From: JBNJEA01 sp051745395
GTDB taxonomy: Bacteria; Desulfobacterota; Desulfobacteria; Desulfobacterales; Desulfosalsimonadaceae
DNA: 6,884 bases
Direction of reading: 5' to 3'
NCBI GenBank assembly: GCA_051745395.1
Contig: JBNJEA010000151.1
Location: forward strand, 1 to 6,884
Below, piece after piece: positions 6,415-6,884 of the stretch (position 1 is its first letter; every line of letters starts with the position of its first letter). Under the pieces are notes generated by a model. That model was not told the DNA's origin, did not search any database, and saw nothing but the letters and a program-made list of their open reading frames with translations. The position numbers and the translations under genes were made by a program.

Positions 6415-6884
6415 TCATTGCGGCTGTAACACAATGGCCGTGCGGGTGGGCAGGTAAAGCTGCAGGAAATGGCCGCCCTCGGGGTTTTTCATGGTAAAAT
6501 GCACCTGGTCCGGCGTCAGCCGGTTGTGACCGCCGTACATGGCGGCATCGGAGTCGAAAACGGCCCGGTACTGCCCGGCCGGGGCGGCAATTCGGTAGTC
6601 CGTGTGCGAAACCGACGGATGGAAATTAAAGACAAACACGAGGCCGTTTCGCTCGAAGGCCATCACGTTGTCGCCGTTGTTTTCATACAGCAGCCGGGGC
6701 GGCGGCTCGCCGAGGACCCCGCGCTTTTTAACCAGGGCGACCATGTCTTTGTCAAATCGCCCCAGGTACTGGTATTTCAGGTTTCCGTCCGCCACGAGAC
6801 TCCACTGCCGGCGGGCATACCGATAGGACCAGTCGTTTTGCTCCCGCGGAAAATCGATCCAATCCGGATGACCGAATTCATTGC
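6415..6884 (-). CDS. glgB: 1,4-alpha-glucan (glycogen) branching enzyme, C-terminal part (5' end beyond window)
   Basis: The last 155 codons of a GH13 branching enzyme, which cuts alpha-1,4 glucan chains and rejoins them through alpha-1,6 bonds during glycogen synthesis. The reading frame is open to the right edge, beginning NEFGHPDWIDFPRE and followed by YRYARRQWSL. These blocks, and FVFNFHPSVSHTDYR plus DSDAAMYGGHNRL further on, are those of the eukaryotic-type (GBE1-like, GH13 subfamily 8) enzymes rather than the usual E. coli-type GlgB. The visible part covers the end of the catalytic barrel region and the C-terminal beta domain, ending LYLPTRTAIVLQPQ. The family is about 700 residues, so most of the gene lies outside. 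An internal ATG at 6795 is not the true start, because the conserved NEFGHP block lies upstream of it. The gene is convergent with the uspA gene, with no visible terminator between them. Confidence 0.9.
   Translation of the reverse strand, partial: NEFGHPDWIDFPREQNDWSYRYARRQWSLVADGNLKYQYLGRFDKDMVALVKKRGVLGEPPPRLLYENNGDNVMAFERNGLVFVFNFHPSVSHTDYRIAAPAGQYRAVFDSDAAMYGGHNRLTPDQVHFTMKNPEGGHFLQLYLPTRTAIVLQPQ

Noticed and set aside
6415..6795. Separate 126-residue gene starting at ATG 6795
   Set aside because: The same frame continues to the window edge with the conserved branching-enzyme block NEFGHPDW upstream of that ATG, so it is an internal methionine.

Overview
The window looks like the chromosome of a GC-rich bacterium, most probably a Desulfobacterota (deltaproteobacterial) anaerobe. 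This is an inference from the multi-PAS sigma54 activator with a CPWC-type PAS domain, the BCCT-UspA pair, the eukaryotic-type branching enzyme and the codon usage (many CGG, GCC and CTG codons). No taxonomic marker is present. No RNA gene, CRISPR array, insertion sequence or phage-like segment is visible.

Layout. Bases 1-821 (minus) hold the first 273 codons of an AMP-forming acyl-CoA synthetase that runs off the left edge. Overlapping its start by 8 bases is a short minus-strand gene (814-1209) for a stand-alone receiver domain whose phosphoacceptor Asp is replaced by Glu. Upstream of this two-gene unit is a near-consensus sigma54 (-24/-12) promoter at 1252-1268. Beyond it are about 180 bases with two small inverted repeats, then a sigma54-dependent activator (1448-3589, minus) with three PAS domains, an AAA+ domain with an intact GAFTGA loop, and a Fis-type helix-turn-helix. 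The simplest reading is a local circuit in which the PAS activator senses a cytoplasmic signal and switches on the receiver/acyl-CoA ligase operon next to it.

Divergent from the activator, across a gap of about 210 bases with a good sigma70 promoter and two palindromes, lies a second operon on the plus strand. It encodes a BCCT-family betaine-type transporter (3802-5487) and, three bases later, a tandem UspA protein (5491-6399). Such transporter-Usp pairs suggest osmolyte uptake modulated by a nucleotide-binding protein. The right edge (6415-6884, minus) carries the last 155 codons of a glycogen branching enzyme of the eukaryotic (GBE1-like) type, convergent with the uspA gene across only 15 bases.

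The most interesting points are the sigma54 promoter beside its likely activator, the pseudo-receiver translationally coupled to a fatty-acid-type CoA ligase, and the cysteine cluster in the third PAS domain.
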